Counted from the stretch's first letter, positions 8,774-19,377 are shown. The stretch is 64,000 bases of DNA from an uncultured Clostridia bacterium (GCA_934168355.1 CAKPNI010000003.1:16512-80511); one strand, 5' to 3'. Notes: generated by a model not told the origin, from the sequence alone. A program made the numbers and translations.

Positions 8774-11389
8774 ATGAAAAGAGTTTTAGTAAGAGCAGCA
8801 TTTGTCATAACAATAATTCAATTAATTTTATTGCAAACAAATTCATATGCAACAGGAGAAAATGGTAAGGCAAATACTGTAAAAATTAGTGAAGGAATTT
8901 ACAAAATAGTTTTAGCAGATTCGCCAGAAAAAAGTATAACTATAGAAAATGATAGTTCAGAAAATGGTGCAAATGTTTGTATACAAAAATATAATAACAA
9001 CATTAGTCAGCTATTTAAAATAAGATATAATAATGCAGGATTCTGTGAAATAATCCCTGTTAATTCAGGAAAAAGAATAGATGTTGCAGGATGGGGAAAT
9101 GGTGTAAATATTGAGCAATGGGGAGAAAATAATACATCAGATAGTCAACAATTTACAATATCAAAAAATAAAGACGAAACTTATAATATAATAGGAAAAA
9201 GACAAAATTTATATTTAACCGCAGAGGAAACATCTTCGGAAAATAAAATAAATTTAATAGGAAACGAGAAAGACGAAAAAAAATCACAAAAATTTAAACT
9301 AGAAAAAATAGAAACTCCAGAAAATGGAAGATATAAAATAGTTCTAGCAAATTCAAGGACACAAAGTGTATCTGTAAAAAATGGAAAAATCGGAAATGCC
9401 GTTGGTATAGAATTAAATACATATCAAAACACTGTTAAACAACAATATGAACTAAGATATGATAATGAAGGTTATTGTGAAATTATTCCAGTACATTCTG
9501 AAAAAAGATTAGATGTATGTGGATGGGGAAATGGTGTAAATATTGAGCAATGGACTGAAAACAATTCAACAGATAGCCAAAAGTGGACAATAATAAAAAA
9601 TGAAAAAGGAAACTTTAATATTATATCTAAAAGACAAAATTTATATTTAACAGCACAAAACTCAAATTCTTCAAATGGTACAAAAATAGAAGGACATGAG
9701 AAAAACGGAGAAAATGGACAAGAATTTTATTTAGAAAAAATAGGGTCAAATAAAATAGTAGAAGAAGGAACATATAAAATAGTAAGTGCAAGCAATAGAA
9801 ATAAAAGTATATCAATAGATAGAGGTAGCTCAGATAATAATGCTAATGTTCACTTATGGGAATTTAATAATTGCTTAGAACAAGAATTCAATTTAGTATA
9901 TGATGAAAATGACGGCTATTATGAATTTATAGCTGTAAACTCTGGAAAAAGATTAGATGTATGTGGATGGGGAAATGGAACCAATATAGCACAATGGTCT
10001 AAGAATCCTAACACCGATAGCCAAAAATGGAAAATAGTTAAAAACTCTAAGGGAAATTATAACATAATATCAAAAAGGCAAGGTCTTTATTTAACTGTTA
10101 ATAATTCTAATTTTTCAGATGGAGCAAATATCGAAGCATGCTGGAAAAATGAAAGTGATGGACAAGAATTTAAAATAGAAAAAATAGCTACAAAAAGTGA
10201 GAAAACTGTAGAAGATGGCACATATAAAATGATGGTTAATTCTAATAGAAATATGGTAGTAGAAGCAGCAGGTGGAAATTGGGATAATTGTGGAAGATTA
10301 CAGGTTTGGCAAAATTTTGATACATCATGGCAAAAAGTAAAAATTACATATGAAAATGGATTTTATAAAATAGGATTAAATCATAGTGGAAAAAGCTTAA
10401 CAGTAAAATATGATAGAAGTTCAGTAGGCTCAGAAGTTATGCAATATGACTTTAACTGGGGAGAAAATCAAAAATGGATAATTAGAGATAATGGAAATGA
10501 TAGTATTTCTATATATCCATTATCTAGCTGGACATATGCTTTAAATGTTAATGAAAATATAAGTAATGGTTCGGTTTTAAATTTGAATTACAAAACACAA
10601 GATGAAACAGAAAAATTTCATTTAGAAAGATATTATGAAAGATATGCACAAGAAGGAACATATGGATGGTCAGGACTTAAAGTACAAGGAAATGGCAATG
10701 GTGGAGAATATTTAAAGTTTTATAAAGTAGGAAATGGAAGCAAAAAACTATTTTTAAATTTTTCAATACATGGATTTGAAGATTCATACTATAGAGATGG
10801 TTCAGAGTTAACATACATGGCAGATGAATTTTATTCATATATGAAACAAAATATGCCATTAGATTTAGTAGATCAATGGACGATATATATTCTTCCAGCA
10901 TCAAATCCGGATGGACAACATAATGGTTGGACAAATAACGGACCAGGCAGAACAACAATTTATAGCTGGGCAAATGGAAATAAGGGAATAGATATGAATA
11001 GATGTTTTCCTGTAAATTATAAATCAACTACTAATTCTTCAAGAAACTATAATGGAACTCAACCTTTACAAGCTTTTGAAGCAGAAAGTTTAAGAAATTT
11101 TGTGTTATCTAATACAGGAAGCAAAAATATTGTAATAGATATTCATGGATGGTTAAATGAAACAATAGGGGATAGTGGAATTGGATGGTATTACAGAAAT
11201 CAATTTGGAATAAGTAATCATATTGGAACATATGGTAGTGGCTACTTCATTCAATGGGCAAGAACAATAGCAAATACAAGATCTATGCTTTTGGAATTGC
11301 CAGAAGTACAAAATCACAATCAAGTACTTGAAAGAAATTATTCTAATAAATTTATAAATGCTACAATTCAATTATTAAAAGATAATTAA
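8774..11389 (+). CDS. Secreted M14-family carboxypeptidase with four beta-trefoil lectin modules
   Basis: An 871-residue protein. The signal peptide is residues 1-26 (cleavage after SYA). Residues about 30-620 are four ricin-type (RICIN/QxW) modules; three carry the hallmark CGWGNG or AGWGNG followed by NIEQW or NIAQW and a closing QKW/QQF, and the fourth is divergent. Residues about 650-860 are a zinc peptidase: zinc ligands in HGFE near 665, NPDG, the substrate arginine in DMNRCFP, the third ligand in DIHG near 789, and the catalytic glutamate in LLELPE near 840. It would cleave peptide ends, perhaps in peptidoglycan stems or host proteins, while lectin modules anchor it to glycans. It shares its lectin modules with the next gene, 17 bases downstream. 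Substrate unknown. Confidence 0.85.
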   Translation: MKRVLVRAAFVITIIQLILLQTNSYATGENGKANTVKISEGIYKIVLADSPEKSITIENDSSENGANVCIQKYNNNISQLFKIRYNNAGFCEIIPVNSGKRIDVAGWGNGVNIEQWGENNTSDSQQFTISKNKDETYNIIGKRQNLYLTAEETSSENKINLIGNEKDEKKSQKFKLEKIETPENGRYKIVLANSRTQSVSVKNGKIGNAVGIELNTYQNTVKQQYELRYDNEGYCEIIPVHSEKRLDVCGWGNGVNIEQWTENNSTDSQKWTIIKNEKGNFNIISKRQNLYLTAQNSNSSNGTKIEGHEKNGENGQEFYLEKIGSNKIVEEGTYKIVSASNRNKSISIDRGSSDNNANVHLWEFNNCLEQEFNLVYDENDGYYEFIAVNSGKRLDVCGWGNGTNIAQWSKNPNTDSQKWKIVKNSKGNYNIISKRQGLYLTVNNSNFSDGANIEACWKNESDGQEFKIEKIATKSEKTVEDGTYKMMVNSNRNMVVEAAGGNWDNCGRLQVWQNFDTSWQKVKITYENGFYKIGLNHSGKSLTVKYDRSSVGSEVMQYDFNWGENQKWIIRDNGNDSISIYPLSSWTYALNVNENISNGSVLNLNYKTQDETEKFHLERYYERYAQEGTYGWSGLKVQGNGNGGEYLKFYKVGNGSKKLFLNFSIHGFEDSYYRDGSELTYMADEFYSYMKQNMPLDLVDQWTIYILPASNPDGQHNGWTNNGPGRTTIYSWANGNKGIDMNRCFPVNYKSTTNSSRNYNGTQPLQAFEAESLRNFVLSNTGSKNIVIDIHGWLNETIGDSGIGWYYRNQFGISNHIGTYGSGYFIQWARTIANTRSMLLELPEVQNHNQVLERNYSNKFINATIQLLKDN

Positions 11390-11406
11390 AAGGAGGTTAG
11401 CAGAAT

Positions 11407-14400
11407 ATGAAAAAAATAAGCATATTATTAATAACTATATTATTATTTATTCCATTAACTTTAATAGGTGCAAATTCTCAAGCAATAGCTGTAACAGACG
11501 AAAAAAAAGTTGAAGATGGTATATACAAAATAGTATTAGCAGAGGACCAAACAAAAAGTGTAACAATAGCAAATGGAAGTACTGGAAATAGTGCTAATGT
11601 ACAAATTAACAAATATGAAGGTATGCCATATCAAGAGTTTAAATTAGTATCTGATGGACAAGGATATTATGAGATAATTGCTGTAAATTCAGAAAAAAGA
11701 CTAGATATGTGTGGCTGGGGAAATGGTACTAATATAGAACAATGGTCAAAAAACCCTAGCTCAGAAAGCCAAAAATGGAAAATACAAAAAAATGAAAAAG
11801 GAAATTATAACATAATAGCTCAAAGACAGGGGTTATATTTAACAGCACATAATTCAAATTTGACAGATGGAACAAACATAGAGGCATTTGAGAAAAATGG
11901 TGAAAGTGGTCAAGAATTTATATTAGAAAAAGTAGAAAAAATAGAAGAAGGTACATATAAAATAAGTCTTGCAAATTCGCCTACACAATGTGTTACAGTA
12001 GATAGTATAGACGAAAAAGATGGAGCTAATGTAAATATACAAAAATATTCAAATAAAAGACAGCAACAATTTGAAATAAAATATACAAAACAAGGATATG
12101 TAGAAATAATCTCATTATATTCAGGAAAAAGATTAGATGTATGTGGCTGGGGCAATGGTGTAAATATTGAGCAATGGAGTGAAAATATTACATCAGATAG
12201 CCAAAAATGGGTAATAAGGAAAAATGCAGATGGAAAATATAATATTATATCACAAAGAGGATTTTTATACTTAACAGCACATAATTCAAATTCGGCAGAT
12301 GGAACAAATATAGAAGGATTTGAAAAAAATGGCGGAAATGGGCAAGAATTTATATTAGAAAAAGTAAAAAACGAAAAAATTGTGCCTAAAAAAACTATAG
12401 AAGATGGAATATACAAAATTTCAATGGCAAGTCATGAAAGCAAAAGTATATCTATAGCAAGCGGAAGTACGGAAAATGGGGCAAATGTTCATTTATGGGA
12501 CTTTAATAATTGCCCAGAACAAGAATTTAAATTTGTATATGATGGAAATGGATATTATGAAATAATTGCAACAAATTCAGGAAAAAGATTAGATGTATGT
12601 GGTTGGGGCAATGGTGTAAATATTGAACAATGGACCGAAAATAAAAACACAGATAGTCAAAAATGGATTGTATATAAAAATGCAGAAGGCAATTATAACT
12701 TAATATCAAAAAGACAAAATTTATATTTAACAGTACATAATTCAAATTACACTAATGGGACAAATATAGAAGGATATGAAAAAAACAATAGAAATGGACA
12801 AGAATTTTCACTTGAAAAAATTGACAAATTGGAAGAAGGAAAATACAAAATAAGCCTTGCAAGCATGCCAACACAAAGTGTTTCTATTAAAGATGGAAGT
12901 ACAGAAAATAGTGCAAATGTAAATATTCAAAAATATATAAAAAGAAGATATCAACAATTTGAGATTAAATATACTTCACAAGGATATGCAGAAATAATTT
13001 CTATAAATTCTAAGAAAAGATTAGATGTATGTGGATGGGGAAATGGAACAAATGTAGAGCAATGGGATGAAAATCAATCATCAGATAGTCAAAAATGGAT
13101 AATAAAGAAAAATGCAAATGGAAATTACAACATTATATCTGAAAGAAATCATTTATATTTAACAGCACATAACTCTGAAACAGCAGATGGAACAAATATA
13201 GAAGTATATGAAAAAAATGGAGGAAGCGGACAAGAATTTGCAATAGAAAAAATTGAAGAAGATAAAATAGAACCTAAAAAAACAATAGAAGAAGGAACTT
13301 ATAAAATTGTAAGTGCAGCAAATATTAATAAAAGTATATCAATAGATAGTGGTAGTGCAGATAATGGTGCAAATGTTCATTTATGGGACTTTAATAATTG
13401 CCCAGAACAAGAATTCAACTTTGTATATGATGGAAATGGATATTATGAAATAATACCAATTAATTCAGGAAAAAGACTAGATATGTGTGGTTGGGGAAAT
13501 GGAACAAATGTCGCACAATGGGCAAGAAATACAGATACAGATAGCCAAAAATGGATAATTTATCAAAATTCAGATGGATATTATAATATAATAGGAAAAA
13601 GACAATGGCTATATTTAACACTACATGACTCAAATACTGAAAACGGAACAAATATAGAAGTATATGAAAAAAGAGATGATAATAGCCAGAACTTTAAGTT
13701 AGAGAAGATGTCAAATAAAAGTGAAAAAATAGTAGGAAATGGAAAATACCAAATACAATCAAAAGCAAATTCAAATATAGTATTAGAAGTTGCAGGTGGA
13801 GACAAAAATTCTAATGGAAAAGTACAAGTTTGGCAAAATTATCATACAAGATGGCAAAAAATAAAACTTGAATATGAAAATGGTTATTATAAAATAATGC
13901 TTGGACATAGTGGAAAATATTTAACAGCAAAAAATGGAAAAATACAAAGTGGTTCTGAAATTACTCAAGATGATTGGAAAAATACAGAAAGCCAGAAATG
14001 GGGAATTAGAGATTTTGGAAATGGAAGTATAGGAATATATTCTTTAGCAAATTATGACTTAATGTTAAACATAAAAAATAAAATTGAAAATGGTTCTGTA
14101 ATTGAGCTAAAAGATAATACAGGAAGTTCAAATCAGCTATTTTGTTTTACAAACACTACTTGGGTAGAAATTGATAATTCAAAATATCCAGGAATTCAAG
14201 AGTCAATTGACAACCTAATGTGTGAACACCCAAATTGGGAATTTGAGATACTTTATACAGGTGTTGATTTTAATGAAGCAGTAAAAGCAGAATATGAAGG
14301 AAGCAATAAACAAAAAAGCTTAATAGATACAAATACATACAAATGTGATTGGATTTCAGAAGATCCATATGTAAGTGGAATTTGGGCATCAGCATCTTAT

Positions 14401-15495
14401 AATGCGGTTCAGTACTTTATGGACATAAGAAATTTCTTAAATGACTCAAATGTATTGCAATTTCAAGATTTAGCAAATTATTGGGAAAGTGGAGCAACAT
14501 ATGATTCAATACAATACCAAGTAAATAATACATTTTTACAAAATTATACAAATGATGTAATAGAGGCTTGTAAAAGCACAAATATTAATCCATACTATAT
14601 TTTAGCGAGACTATTCCAAGAACAAGGTAGAAAAGGTTCTGGAACAATAGATATGGACGGCGGAGATGGTAAAAGATATTTTAATCCATTTAATATTGGT
14701 GCAAAAGTAGGAAATGATGTTCAAACAGCTCTAGAACGTGCAAAACGTGAAGGCTGGGACAGTATGGAAAAAGGTCTTGAAGGTGGAATCAATATTATTA
14801 AAGAAAGATACATAAATAAAAAACAAAACACATTATATTTAAATAAATTTGATGTAAATCCAGCAAGTGGTGGAAATTTATATGATAACCAATATATGCA
14901 AAATATTTCGGCTGCATATAGTGAAGCAAATACGATGAAAAATCCATATGAACAAACAGGAACATTTAATAATAAAAAGAGCTTTATAATACCTGTATAT
15001 GAAAATATGCCATCTACTCCAAGTGCAAAACCAACAGGTACAGGAAAAAATCCATTAGCAGAAATAAAAGGACCAAAAAGTGTAAAAGTTGTAACAAATG
15101 GTTCAAATTTAAAACTTAGAGATGCTTCTTCAACTAAAGGAAATATTTTAGAAGAGCTTCCATCTGGAACAGTTTTACTTTCAGTAGAAAGATTATCTAA
15201 CCGTTGGCATAAGGTTGTTACACCATCAGGGAAAAAAGGATATTGTTCTGGTGAGTATTTACAAACAATTGAGGATCAAACAAATTGTTATGATACAATG
15301 TATATAAATTCAAGTGATGTAAATATAAGAATAGGACCGGGAACAGAATATGACAGCATAACCAAAAAATCAACAGGAACAAAAGTAACTCGTATTGTTA
15401 CAAATAAGTATTATTATAATGATTTGTGGTGGGACGAAATTATTTTGCCAGATGGAGCAAAAGGATTTATTGCAAATAAATATTTAAGTTATTAA
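11407..15495 (+). CDS. Secreted glucosaminidase with six lectin modules and two SH3 domains
   Basis: A 1362-residue protein with a signal peptide of about 28 residues. Five ricin-type modules carry CGWGNG(T/V)N, and a sixth is divergent; the units closely resemble each other, so they arose by internal duplication. Residues about 925-1185 resemble the LytD-type endo-beta-N-acetylglucosaminidase domain, with the likely catalytic glutamate in LFQEQGRKG. Two bacterial SH3 domains follow (about 1225-1290 and 1298-1361), which normally bind cell-wall peptides. Together these point to a peptidoglycan hydrolase at the surface. ATG 11407 has a near-perfect AAAGGAGGT site and the gene is probably cotranscribed with the carboxypeptidase. 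Confidence 0.85.
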   Translation: MKKISILLITILLFIPLTLIGANSQAIAVTDEKKVEDGIYKIVLAEDQTKSVTIANGSTGNSANVQINKYEGMPYQEFKLVSDGQGYYEIIAVNSEKRLDMCGWGNGTNIEQWSKNPSSESQKWKIQKNEKGNYNIIAQRQGLYLTAHNSNLTDGTNIEAFEKNGESGQEFILEKVEKIEEGTYKISLANSPTQCVTVDSIDEKDGANVNIQKYSNKRQQQFEIKYTKQGYVEIISLYSGKRLDVCGWGNGVNIEQWSENITSDSQKWVIRKNADGKYNIISQRGFLYLTAHNSNSADGTNIEGFEKNGGNGQEFILEKVKNEKIVPKKTIEDGIYKISMASHESKSISIASGSTENGANVHLWDFNNCPEQEFKFVYDGNGYYEIIATNSGKRLDVCGWGNGVNIEQWTENKNTDSQKWIVYKNAEGNYNLISKRQNLYLTVHNSNYTNGTNIEGYEKNNRNGQEFSLEKIDKLEEGKYKISLASMPTQSVSIKDGSTENSANVNIQKYIKRRYQQFEIKYTSQGYAEIISINSKKRLDVCGWGNGTNVEQWDENQSSDSQKWIIKKNANGNYNIISERNHLYLTAHNSETADGTNIEVYEKNGGSGQEFAIEKIEEDKIEPKKTIEEGTYKIVSAANINKSISIDSGSADNGANVHLWDFNNCPEQEFNFVYDGNGYYEIIPINSGKRLDMCGWGNGTNVAQWARNTDTDSQKWIIYQNSDGYYNIIGKRQWLYLTLHDSNTENGTNIEVYEKRDDNSQNFKLEKMSNKSEKIVGNGKYQIQSKANSNIVLEVAGGDKNSNGKVQVWQNYHTRWQKIKLEYENGYYKIMLGHSGKYLTAKNGKIQSGSEITQDDWKNTESQKWGIRDFGNGSIGIYSLANYDLMLNIKNKIENGSVIELKDNTGSSNQLFCFTNTTWVEIDNSKYPGIQESIDNLMCEHPNWEFEILYTGVDFNEAVKAEYEGSNKQKSLIDTNTYKCDWISEDPYVSGIWASASYNAVQYFMDIRNFLNDSNVLQFQDLANYWESGATYDSIQYQVNNTFLQNYTNDVIEACKSTNINPYYILARLFQEQGRKGSGTIDMDGGDGKRYFNPFNIGAKVGNDVQTALERAKREGWDSMEKGLEGGINIIKERYINKKQNTLYLNKFDVNPASGGNLYDNQYMQNISAAYSEANTMKNPYEQTGTFNNKKSFIIPVYENMPSTPSAKPTGTGKNPLAEIKGPKSVKVVTNGSNLKLRDASSTKGNILEELPSGTVLLSVERLSNRWHKVVTPSGKKGYCSGEYLQTIEDQTNCYDTMYINSSDVNIRIGPGTEYDSITKKSTGTKVTRIVTNKYYYNDLWWDEIILPDGAKGFIANKYLSY

Positions 15496-15513
15496 AAAAG
15501 GAATGATATTAAA

Positions 15514-16482
15514 GTGAAAAAAATATGTGAAATATTTTGCTTAATAATTGCAATAATAATAGCATTTAGTGCAGTTTCATATGCAGAAGATGCAGAATAT
15601 GATAGATTGGTTGATATACCAGTACCAGAAAATAGTACAGGATATGCAGATTCAACAATTACAGAAAAACAACAAGAAGTTGAAAAATATGAGCAAAAAG
15701 AAGAAAAGGAGCAAAATATGAAAAAAAGCAATAAAATAATAATGCCTATTGTAGCTTTAGTTATAGTAGCTATTATAGTAAATATAATTTTGAAAAAGAA
15801 AGATACACATAAAAATCAAGAATACGCAAATTCTTCTTTTGTAGAACAAAGTACTGTAGATGAAAAAATAGCAGACGAAAAAGAAGAAAATGTAGTAGAA
15901 AATGCTAATCCTGAAGAAATTGAAAGCATAAAAAATGAGATAAATTCAACAGCAGATAGCAATATTTATTATGTAACAGAAGAAACAGATGGCAGAAAAA
16001 TTCTTCAAATAAAACCAAAAGTTCAATTTCAAGTTGATTTAGCAGGAGTAATGAAAAATGCTAAACCAGAAGAAAATGAAATAGAAAGTTTAAATAAAAA
16101 AGCACCAAATAAAACAGGAATATGGATATCTGAACAATCTAGAGATAAATTCAAGGAATTATTAAATAAAAATAATATTGATAATTTTAGTATAAAAAAA
16201 GATGGATATCTAAAGCTTGATAAAACCTCAGAAAATGATATTGCAAAAAATTTAGAAAAAATGATACAATCTGATAAATTATATATTATAAATATAACAG
16301 GCATAGCATATGAAAGAGATTATATAACTGGCGAAATTGTAGAATATCCATTTGAAGATATGGATCCAGAACAAGTGATTGAATTATATAAAAATGGAAA
16401 TAAAAAGATATTGGAAATAACAACAAACAAAAAACAAGAATTATTAGATAAAGAAATACTTGAAGAAATTACATTATATTAA
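15514..16482 (+). CDS. Exported hypothetical protein with signal peptide and a second membrane segment
   Basis: 322 residues, GTG start with AAAGGA upstream. Residues 1-24 form a signal peptide (cleavage near SYA before EDAEY). A second hydrophobic helix is near residues 75-93 (IIMPIVALVIVAIIVNIIL). The rest is charged and soluble. I do not recognise a family. It lies 18 bases after the glucosaminidase gene and probably belongs to the same secreted-protein operon. Confidence 0.6.
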   Translation: MKKICEIFCLIIAIIIAFSAVSYAEDAEYDRLVDIPVPENSTGYADSTITEKQQEVEKYEQKEEKEQNMKKSNKIIMPIVALVIVAIIVNIILKKKDTHKNQEYANSSFVEQSTVDEKIADEKEENVVENANPEEIESIKNEINSTADSNIYYVTEETDGRKILQIKPKVQFQVDLAGVMKNAKPEENEIESLNKKAPNKTGIWISEQSRDKFKELLNKNNIDNFSIKKDGYLKLDKTSENDIAKNLEKMIQSDKLYIINITGIAYERDYITGEIVEYPFEDMDPEQVIELYKNGNKKILEITTNKKQELLDKEILEEITLY

Positions 16483-16510
16483 AAGAAAAAGTGAAAGGAA
16501 ATGAATAATT

Positions 16511-17464
16511 ATGGAAAAAATTAAAATATTTGCTTGTAGCGAAGCTTCTGAAAATTTCACAAAAGAAATATGTGACTATTTAAAATTACCTATGGGAAAA
16601 ATTGAAAGAATGAAATTTAAAAATGATAATAACTTTGTACAAATACTTGAAACTGTAAGGGACTATGATGTATATTTAATCCAAAGTTCAACACCACCTG
16701 TAAATGAAAGAATAATGGAGTTATTAATAACAATAGACGCAGTAAAAAGAGCATCAGCAAGAAACATAAATGTAGTATTACCATATTATATGTATTCAAG
16801 GTCAGACAAAAAAGACCAACCAAGAGTACCAATAACAGCAAAATTGGTTGCAGAACTTCTAGAAGCAGCAGGAGCAACCAGAGTAATAACATGTGATTTA
16901 CACAATCCAGCAATACAAGCATATTTTAATAATATAAATTGTGACAGATTAAGTGCAGAAAGATTATTAGAAAAATATTTCGAAGAAAAGAAATTGGACA
17001 ACATGGTAATTGTTGCAACAGATGCAGGAAGTTCAAAAAAAGCATATAAATATTCAACATTTTTTGGATGCCCAATTGCAATGTTAGATAAAAGAAGAGA
17101 TGGAAATAATGATAAAGCAATAGGAACAACAATTATTGGTGATGTAAAAGGAAAAAATGCCATAATATTTGATGACGAAATTGACACAGCAGGTTCTATG
17201 ATGGAAACAGTAAGAGTATTAAATGAATTTGGTGCAAAATCAGTTTATGCAGCTTGTACACATGGAGTACTTTCTGGTCCAGCAATAGAAAGAATACAAA
17301 ATTCTCCAATAAAAGAGCTTGTTATAACAAATACCATTCCACTACCTGAAGAAAAGAAAATTGACAAAATAAAAGTAGTAACAATTGCTCCATTATTTGC
17401 AGAAACAATAAAAAGACTAAATGAAAAGAAACCTTTAGGTGAATTATTAAAAAGTTTTGTTTAA
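16511..17464 (+). CDS. prs: Ribose-phosphate pyrophosphokinase
   Basis: 317 residues, the normal length. It makes PRPP from ribose 5-phosphate and ATP in the cytosol, for purine, pyrimidine, histidine and NAD synthesis. Visible motifs: the ATP-loop region around SRSDKKDQPR, the metal histidine in DLHNPAIQ, and the PRPP-binding loop FDDEIDTAGSM. In Bacillus, prs follows spoVG and glmU; here spoVG is the next gene downstream and glmU is absent from the window, a rearranged version of the same neighbourhood. Confidence 0.93.
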   Translation: MEKIKIFACSEASENFTKEICDYLKLPMGKIERMKFKNDNNFVQILETVRDYDVYLIQSSTPPVNERIMELLITIDAVKRASARNINVVLPYYMYSRSDKKDQPRVPITAKLVAELLEAAGATRVITCDLHNPAIQAYFNNINCDRLSAERLLEKYFEEKKLDNMVIVATDAGSSKKAYKYSTFFGCPIAMLDKRRDGNNDKAIGTTIIGDVKGKNAIIFDDEIDTAGSMMETVRVLNEFGAKSVYAACTHGVLSGPAIERIQNSPIKELVITNTIPLPEEKKIDKIKVVTIAPLFAETIKRLNEKKPLGELLKSFV

Positions 17465-17466
17465 TT

Positions 17467-17525
17467 CGATTTCGAAATGGGGACGGTTCCTTTTTCAAAA
17501 AGGACCTGTTCCCATTTTGAAATCG
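17467..17525. repeat. Palindromic repeat, GGGGACGGTTC family, copy 1 (degenerate)
   Basis: Inverted arms CGATTTCGAAATGGGGAC... and ...GTTCCCATTTTGAAATCG start 2 bases after the prs stop. The right arm has mismatches. It belongs to the dispersed family described in the findings. Confidence 0.7.
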
Positions 17526-17565
17526 TCCCTAATACAAAAAAATAAAAAAAATTGTAAAAAAAAGA

Positions 17566-17590
17566 AGGAAAAACAAAATTTTTGAAGAAT
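17566..17590 (+). promoter_or_regulatory. Candidate sigma-H promoter for spoVG
   Basis: AGGAAAA, a 14-base spacer and GAAT fit the sigma-H pattern (AGGA-rich -35 and GAAT -10). spoVG in Bacillus is a classic sigma-H gene. A match is expected by chance fairly often in such AT-rich DNA, so this is moderate evidence. Confidence 0.5.
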
Positions 17591-17660
17591 ATATAATTAG
17601 TACATAAAAACAAAAGAATATGTACAAAATAATATTAACTTAAAGAAAGAGGTGCTTAAA

Positions 17661-17933
17661 ATGCAAATAACAGATGTACGTTTAAGAAAGGTAAATTCAG
17701 AAAACAGAATGAAAGCAGTTGCTTCTGTAACATTTGATAACGAATTCGTAATTCATGATATCAAAGTTATCGAAAGCCAAAATGGATTATTTATTGCTAT
17801 GCCTAGCAAAAAAACTCCAACAGGAGAGTTCAAAGATATAGCTCATCCAATTAACCCAGAAACAAGGGAAAAAATTCAAAATGCTATATTAGAAGCTTAC
17901 AATGCTCCTGAAACAGAGGAAACAGCTGAATAA
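17661..17933 (+). CDS. spoVG: SpoVG, RNA-binding regulator of sporulation and septation
   Basis: 90 residues beginning [12 protein letters not shown], as in the family. The in-frame GTG at 17652 is part of the ribosome site AAAGAGGTG, so ATG 17661 is the start. The conserved core ([19 protein letters not shown], then [10 protein letters not shown]) is intact. SpoVG binds RNA and affects asymmetric septation and stress genes. It is monocistronic, with its own promoter and a strong terminator. Confidence 0.95.
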   Translation: MQITDVRLRKVNSENRMKAVASVTFDNEFVIHDIKVIESQNGLFIAMPSKKTPTGEFKDIAHPINPETREKIQNAILEAYNAPETEETAE

Positions 17934-17949
17934 TAATAAGTAAATCAGA

Positions 17950-17998
17950 AATCTAGACTTTTTTGGAATCTAATTCCGAAAAAGTCTGGATTTTTTTC
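17950..17998 (+). terminator. Rho-independent terminator after spoVG
   Basis: Arms around TAGACTTTTTTGGAA and TTCCGAAAAAGTCTGG close a long stem followed by seven T. Confidence 0.8.
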
Positions 17999-18035
17999 TT
18001 AAAATAGAGTATAATTAAGTAAAGAGGTGATAAAA

Positions 18036-19301
18036 ATGCCAAAATATCAAAATAGAACAATAGAGAAAAGTGTAAAAGAAGCAATAGGAAAATGGCCAGT
18101 TATAATGATAACAGGACCAAGGCAGGTGGGAAAAACAACACTACTTAATTACTTATCAGAAAAATCTAAAGAAGAAATAAACTACATATCTTTAGATAAT
18201 ATACTAATTAGAACACAAGCAAAAGAAGACCCAGAGCTATTTTTAAGAACATATGAAGCACCACTTATAATAGATGAATTTCAATATGCACCAGAATTAT
18301 TATCATATATAAAAATTAAAATAGATGAAGCACGAAAAAAAGAAATGTTTGAAGAAGGAATTGAAGTAGGAACTATGTACTATTTAACAGGTTCACAAGT
18401 ATTTCAAACAATGAAAAATGTAAGTGAATCATTAGCAGGAAGAGTAAGAATATTTGACTTATACGGTTTCTCTGAAAGAGAATGTGAACAGATTGAAGAA
18501 CCTATTTTTTTACCAGAAATAAACAATCTAAAAGGAAAAAAGACAACAAATGCAAAATCGACTACAGAAATATTTAAAAGAATTTTAGATGGAAGTTATC
18601 CAACAGTAAAAAATAATGACGGGAAAAACAGAGAAGAATTTTATGAAACATATATAAGAACATACATAGAAAGAGATGTAAGACAAATAATAAACATAAA
18701 AGACGAAACAAAATTCGTGAAATTTATATCATCAATAGCAGCAAGGACGGCACAAGAATACAATGCATTTGATATAGCAAATGATATTGGGATAGACTCC
18801 AAAACAGTTGACGAGTGGGTATCAATTCTAAAAAACACAAATTTAGTATATATGTTAAACTCATATTCAAATAACAACATAAAAAAGGCAATAAAAAGGC
18901 CAAAAATATATTTTATGGATACAGGTCTAGCATGTTATTTAACAGGTTATTTAAATCCGGAAACACTAGAAAAAAGTGCATATAATGGGGCAATATTTGA
19001 AACATATATTGTAAGTGAAATTATAAAATCATATACAAATAATGGAAAAGACCCAAGAACAAGATTATATTATTATAGAGACAAAAATCAAAAAGAAATT
19101 GATTTACTAATATTTTATGACAATACAGTATATCCAGTGGAAATTAAAAAAAGCGCAAATCCGGGAAAAGCAGCAATAAAAAATTTTGACATAATAAAAA
19201 ATATTGAAGCAAAATCAGGAAACGGAATAGTACTTTGCATGATGGAAAATATAATAGCCATTGATGAAAATAACTATTATGTTCCAATAGAATATATATA
19301 G
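18036..19301 (+). CDS. AAA ATPase with DUF4143 nuclease-like domain
   Basis: 421 residues. The ribosome site AAAGAGGTG precedes ATG 18036; an upstream GTG at 18027 lies inside that site. The N-terminal AAA_14 ATPase has Walker A GPRQVGKTT near residue 30 and Walker B IIDEFQYAP. The C-terminal DUF4143 part carries FMDTGLACYLTGY and a PD-(D/E)XK-like pattern (EIDLLI then VEIKKS). These proteins are widespread and often mobile. Their function is not established; DNA binding and nuclease roles have been proposed from the fold. Confidence 0.85.
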   Translation: MPKYQNRTIEKSVKEAIGKWPVIMITGPRQVGKTTLLNYLSEKSKEEINYISLDNILIRTQAKEDPELFLRTYEAPLIIDEFQYAPELLSYIKIKIDEARKKEMFEEGIEVGTMYYLTGSQVFQTMKNVSESLAGRVRIFDLYGFSERECEQIEEPIFLPEINNLKGKKTTNAKSTTEIFKRILDGSYPTVKNNDGKNREEFYETYIRTYIERDVRQIINIKDETKFVKFISSIAARTAQEYNAFDIANDIGIDSKTVDEWVSILKNTNLVYMLNSYSNNNIKKAIKRPKIYFMDTGLACYLTGYLNPETLEKSAYNGAIFETYIVSEIIKSYTNNGKDPRTRLYYYRDKNQKEIDLLIFYDNTVYPVEIKKSANPGKAAIKNFDIIKNIEAKSGNGIVLCMMENIIAIDENNYYVPIEYI

Positions 19302-19377
19302 GCACAAATGGCACAAATGGACCGGTTCTTTTTGTGTCATTGGGCACAAAAAGAACCGGTCCATTTGTGTCTGTGCC
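19302..19377. repeat. Palindromic repeat, ACCGGTTCTTTT family
   Basis: Arms GCACAAATGGACCGGTTCTT and the reverse complement from 19344 close around TGTGTCATTGG. It fills the space between the ATPase stop and the hslO ribosome site, and the reading frame of hslO is open through part of it. Confidence 0.75.

Noticed and set aside
8774..15495. Repeated DNA units resembling a CRISPR array
   Set aside because: The repeats are in-frame protein modules of about 140 codons without spacers. No CRISPR array or cas gene was seen in the window.
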